Below, in pieces: positions 61,472 to 64,000 of a DNA stretch of 64,000 nt (position 1 is the first letter of the stretch; each line of letters starts with the position of its first letter). The stretch spans positions 3,715,001-3,779,000 of the forward strand of contig NZ_CP136920.1 of NCBI RefSeq assembly GCF_033100135.1, given 5' to 3'. The stretch is from Rubellicoccus peritrichatus (GTDB lineage Bacteria > Verrucomicrobiota > Verrucomicrobiia > Opitutales > Cerasicoccaceae). Both the position numbers and the translations under genes were made by a program. The notes under the pieces are model-generated. The model was not told the DNA's origin and did no database searches. It was given only the letters and a program-made list of their open reading frames with translations.

Positions 61472-62533
61472 ATGACTACTGTTAGAAAACCTCATTGCTG
61501 TTTAATTGCCACGCTTCTTTTTGCCTTAGCAAGCTCGTCCTCACATTGCATTGCTGAAACAGAAGAACCCATGGAAGCATTGGCTTTGCTTGCAGCAGAT
61601 CGAATTAATGGCGTTTTTGTTGATGTCTCGAACAGCATACAGGCGGTTGGCAAAGAGTATCAATTATTGGCGGAATCCACACAACCCAGTTTAACAAAAA
61701 GCGAAAAGGAAGCGTGGGTCGCGCGAGGTATGACCAAAGGTCCCGTAACTGTTTTTCGCACTTGGGCCGCCGATGCATCTACGCCAAAATTTGAAGCCGA
61801 TTTTGCAGGTTTGTATAACTTGAGCGAACAGTCGCTATCGGATAAAAGAATCAGCCAGCTGCAACGATTTGAGCAACTCATTCCCGTTTTCCGCACTGCT
61901 TATGAAAGTTTTGATTTCTCCTGGGTTTACCTGACAACCACTGACAACATGTTGTTGATTTATCCATTCATGACGCCCAAGGATGCCGCAAACACAGTTC
62001 CACCAACGGAGAAAGTTTTCTACAAATGTGCTGACTTCAAAGGTCGTAAAGTCGGATGGAGTCAGCCCTATCTGGACCTTGCAGGGGCTGGGATGATGGT
62101 CACCGCATCTTATCCGATCTATTCTCAGGACAAGTTGCTCGGAGTTGCATCGCGCGACATCACATTACAGCAATTGGCGAACTCTGTCTTAGACCATCTA
62201 GTCCGAGGTGGGGTGCAGAGTGCTTTCATTATCAGCAAACAAGGACGCGTTATCGACGCAAGCGATGCAAAGCTGAAGAATGAAATCGCGAATGTGAGCA
62301 GTGGAGCAAAAAACGCTCATCTCTACTACCGCTCAAAGAAAAAACTTCCTGAGAACGGTATTAACTCACAGTATGATTGGGTTAATCAGTTAACGGACGA
62401 AGTGATTTCACGGACCAAGCTTAGAAGTGCTTCGGGGTTTGACACATTTAAAATGGATGAGCGACAGGTACTGACCGCAGAGATCGAAAGCACAGGCTGG
62501 TTTGTCGTATTGGTACTCCCACATTCTCGATAA
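61472..62533 (+). CDS. Secreted dCache-domain protein without effector domain
   Basis: A 353-aa protein with a signal peptide ending near SSSSHCIAETEE and a long extracytoplasmic part that resembles double-Cache sensor domains: the N-terminal helix, the first pocket (FDFSWVYLTTTDNMLLIYPF), GWSQPYLDLAGAGMMVTASY and LLGVASRDITLQQLANSVL are typical. In chemoreceptors and kinases this domain is followed by a membrane helix and signalling domain; here the protein ends after the second Cache subdomain (STGWFVVLVLPHSR). It may act as a periplasmic ligand-binding protein. The cysteine in SSHC sits as in a lipobox only loosely. Confidence 0.72.
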   Translation: MTTVRKPHCCLIATLLFALASSSSHCIAETEEPMEALALLAADRINGVFVDVSNSIQAVGKEYQLLAESTQPSLTKSEKEAWVARGMTKGPVTVFRTWAADASTPKFEADFAGLYNLSEQSLSDKRISQLQRFEQLIPVFRTAYESFDFSWVYLTTTDNMLLIYPFMTPKDAANTVPPTEKVFYKCADFKGRKVGWSQPYLDLAGAGMMVTASYPIYSQDKLLGVASRDITLQQLANSVLDHLVRGGVQSAFIISKQGRVIDASDAKLKNEIANVSSGAKNAHLYYRSKKKLPENGINSQYDWVNQLTDEVISRTKLRSASGFDTFKMDERQVLTAEIESTGWFVVLVLPHSR

Positions 62534-62760
62534 GGACCCCATTGGGGTAATCCGTTGACAAAACGAATGGGATAGGGGCTGGCGTAAAGTATTTAAATTT
62601 AAGTCGGTCCAGATTCTTGACTCGAACATGTGATCGAAGAGCTGGCAACATCAGCTCCGGTTTCAATGTTCTATTATGCGTCGAAATTTTTTGATGCAAA
62701 ACTGTATTTAGAGATTTCCGGGGCGCGACGTTTTCAATCAAATAGCGATTGTCGCGATGA

Positions 62761-62790
62761 TTGACATTCCGCTAGATTAGGGAATATGTA
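62761..62790 (+). promoter_or_regulatory. Candidate promoter upstream of the COG0523 GTPase gene
   Basis: TTGACA (62761-62766), an 18-bp spacer and TATGTA (62785-62790), about 95 bp before the likely ATG. No Zur- or Fur-type palindrome was recognised in 62534-62885, which otherwise holds only a small hairpin (ACCCC-ATT-GGGGT) after the dCache stop. Confidence 0.4.
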
Positions 62791-62885
62791 AGCCTAATGT
62801 TTCTGGTATTTTCTGTGTCACCAGTTTGATTAGAAACATGGTATTAGGGGTTTGCCTTCTGATCCGTTTATTTTTCTCCAAAACA

Positions 62886-64000
62886 ATGTCATTTATTAAT
62901 TGGAAACCATCCAGCACATTAACCGACTCTGACCGTTCGCCAGTTACCGTTGTCAGCGGTTTTTTAGGCGCAGGAAAAACGACTCTGCTAAACCACATCT
63001 TGTCTTATTCGGGGTCCCGGCGGTTAGCAGTCGTTGTTAACGACTTGGGCGAGGTCAACATTGATGCCTCGTTGATACGCAACAAGCTAGTCGAGATTGA
63101 TGGCCCAATTGATGGATTACTGGAGCTCCAAGGAGGCTGTATTTGTTGCTCTATTCAGGACGATTTGTTGGATGCACTACTGGAACTTTGGGAGAACTTT
63201 TGCCCGGAGCACATCTTAGTCGAGGCGACTGGTGTTGCTGAGCCCAAGTCGATACTCGAAACCTTATATGCGACTAATTTCAATGGCTGTCGTGGGACAG
63301 ATTTTCTGCGCATCGCAAATATGGTTACCGTTTTAGATGGCGGCAATTTGGAACAGTATTTTGAGTCTTCCGAAAATACTGGTCAGGAGCGCCGAACACG
63401 CATGCTTCATGTTGATCGTCGCCAACCGTTGCAAGAACTCTTAATGGAGCAGATCGAATGCGCCGACCTTTTGGTGATTAATAAAGTTGACTGCATTAGT
63501 GAGGCGGATCGCGAACGGTTTACCGCTTATTTAAACACACTTAATCCCGATGCTGAATTGTTGGGATGTACGATGGGGCAAGTAGATGTTCCACGGTTGA
63601 TGCAGGATTTTCGTTTTGATGAAGAAAAAACGTTGAGTAGTGCAGGTTGGCACCAAGCAATACTTTCCAATGACGATGGGCGTGAGACCGGATGGAAACA
63701 TGTCCATGGTGGGCATGCGAAGGGCAACAGCGATGGATGTGATCATGTGCATCATCACGATATGGTCGATGACGATTCTCATGAGCACCATCACCACGAT
63801 GGTCATGGGCACCACCATAAGGACTACGGTCTTGAAACTTTCATTTTCAATGCTCGGCGTCCTTTTAATGAATCGAAGCTACTAAAAGTGCTTCGCAATC
63901 GCTTGCCTGGTGTGCTTCGAGCTAAAGGCTTTTACTGGACCGATGCGAATCCGGAAAGGGTCGGGGTTCTGTCAATAGCCGGTAAAATGCTCCGAGCAGA
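62886..64000 (+). CDS. COG0523 (CobW-type) metal chaperone GTPase with His-rich loop (partial, 3' end outside window)
   Basis: G3E GTPase that inserts metal into target proteins or serves under zinc limitation. Walker A is GFLGAGKTT (residues 25-33); the CxCC metal-transfer motif is CICC at 85-88 in LQGGCICCSIQDDLL; ILVEATGVAEPKSIL and VINKVDC are further G-domain motifs. Residues about 260-300 are packed with His and Asp (DSHEHHHHDGHGHHHK), a metal-binding loop before the CobW C-terminal domain (LETFIFNARRPF), which continues to the right edge. An in-frame ATG 48 bp upstream is possible; I use 62886 (MSFINWKPSSTL). Confidence 0.93.
   Translation, partial: MSFINWKPSSTLTDSDRSPVTVVSGFLGAGKTTLLNHILSYSGSRRLAVVVNDLGEVNIDASLIRNKLVEIDGPIDGLLELQGGCICCSIQDDLLDALLELWENFCPEHILVEATGVAEPKSILETLYATNFNGCRGTDFLRIANMVTVLDGGNLEQYFESSENTGQERRTRMLHVDRRQPLQELLMEQIECADLLVINKVDCISEADRERFTAYLNTLNPDAELLGCTMGQVDVPRLMQDFRFDEEKTLSSAGWHQAILSNDDGRETGWKHVHGGHAKGNSDGCDHVHHHDMVDDDSHEHHHHDGHGHHHKDYGLETFIFNARRPFNESKLLKVLRNRLPGVLRAKGFYWTDANPERVGVLSIAGKMLRA

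Overview
The window looks like a chromosomal segment of a marine-type member of the Verrucomicrobiota, most likely class Opitutae (Puniceicoccales/Opitutales-like). The evidence is a very large secreted protein with the prepilin-like N-terminus of 'Verru_Chthon cassette protein A' (24.7-28.2 kb), a PEP-CTERM protein with the alanine/glycine/leucine-rich anchor and Arg-rich tail usual in this phylum (50.6-51.3 kb), a large TonB-dependent receptor, a type I sulfatase, and a complete seven-gene Mrp Na+/H+ antiporter. Start codons are often GTG or TTG and few genes have a clear Shine-Dalgarno sequence. I found no rRNA, tRNA, CRISPR array, transposase or prophage gene.

Layout. 0-8.2 kb: an SLC13 permease cut by the left edge, glycyl-tRNA synthetase, a divergent ABC exporter half-transporter, and a 1219-residue secreted multidomain glycoside hydrolase. 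8.2-18 kb: a REP-like element, an SPL-type radical SAM gene overlapping an unusual SDR-fold protein with an Arg/Asp-rich and histone-H1-like tail, DUF983, farnesyl diphosphate synthase, a four-gene run (DUF4013, FmdB-type zinc ribbon, two envelope proteins), a CAP-domain secreted protein and an orphan NarL-type response regulator. 18-31.8 kb: TonB-dependent receptor plus NTF2-like gene, a gene-poor stretch with a long inverted repeat, RmuC, a sugar-type periplasmic binding protein, Verru_Chthon cassette protein A and partner, a MalY-type aminotransferase, an SRAP protein, and a Fur-like/Rrf2 regulator pair. 32-40 kb: amino-acid-type binding protein, DUF1015, CoaX, and a patchy accessory stretch (small membrane protein, SDR, GNAT, FkbM methyltransferase, a frameshifted Fn3-like gene ending in an attC-like site, MogA, and a degenerate PEP-CTERM relative).

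40.2-48.7 kb is a sodium and osmotic homeostasis block: mrpABCDEFG, a second putative Na+/H+ antiporter and an MscS channel, closed by a strong terminator. 48.7-54.5 kb: a sulfatase, a small anti-sigma-like protein, a PEP-CTERM protein, and the conserved rpsO-pnp pair, each with its own rho-independent terminator; the rpsO leader holds two hairpins. 54.6-57.7 kb is a probable sugar catabolic operon (Gfo/Idh/MocA oxidoreductase, intracellular TIM-barrel glycosidase-like protein, AEC transporter). 57.7-64 kb: adenosine deaminase family, a secreted S41-protease-like protein that seems to lack its catalytic serine, purD, a stand-alone secreted dCache-type sensor domain, and a COG0523 (CobW-type) metal chaperone GTPase cut by the right edge.

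No single obvious new defence or biosynthetic system is visible. The strongest candidate for something undescribed is the overlapping pair at 8.8-11.5 kb: a spore-photoproduct-lyase-like radical SAM enzyme translationally coupled to a catalytically incomplete SDR fold carrying a long nucleic-acid-binding-like tail.
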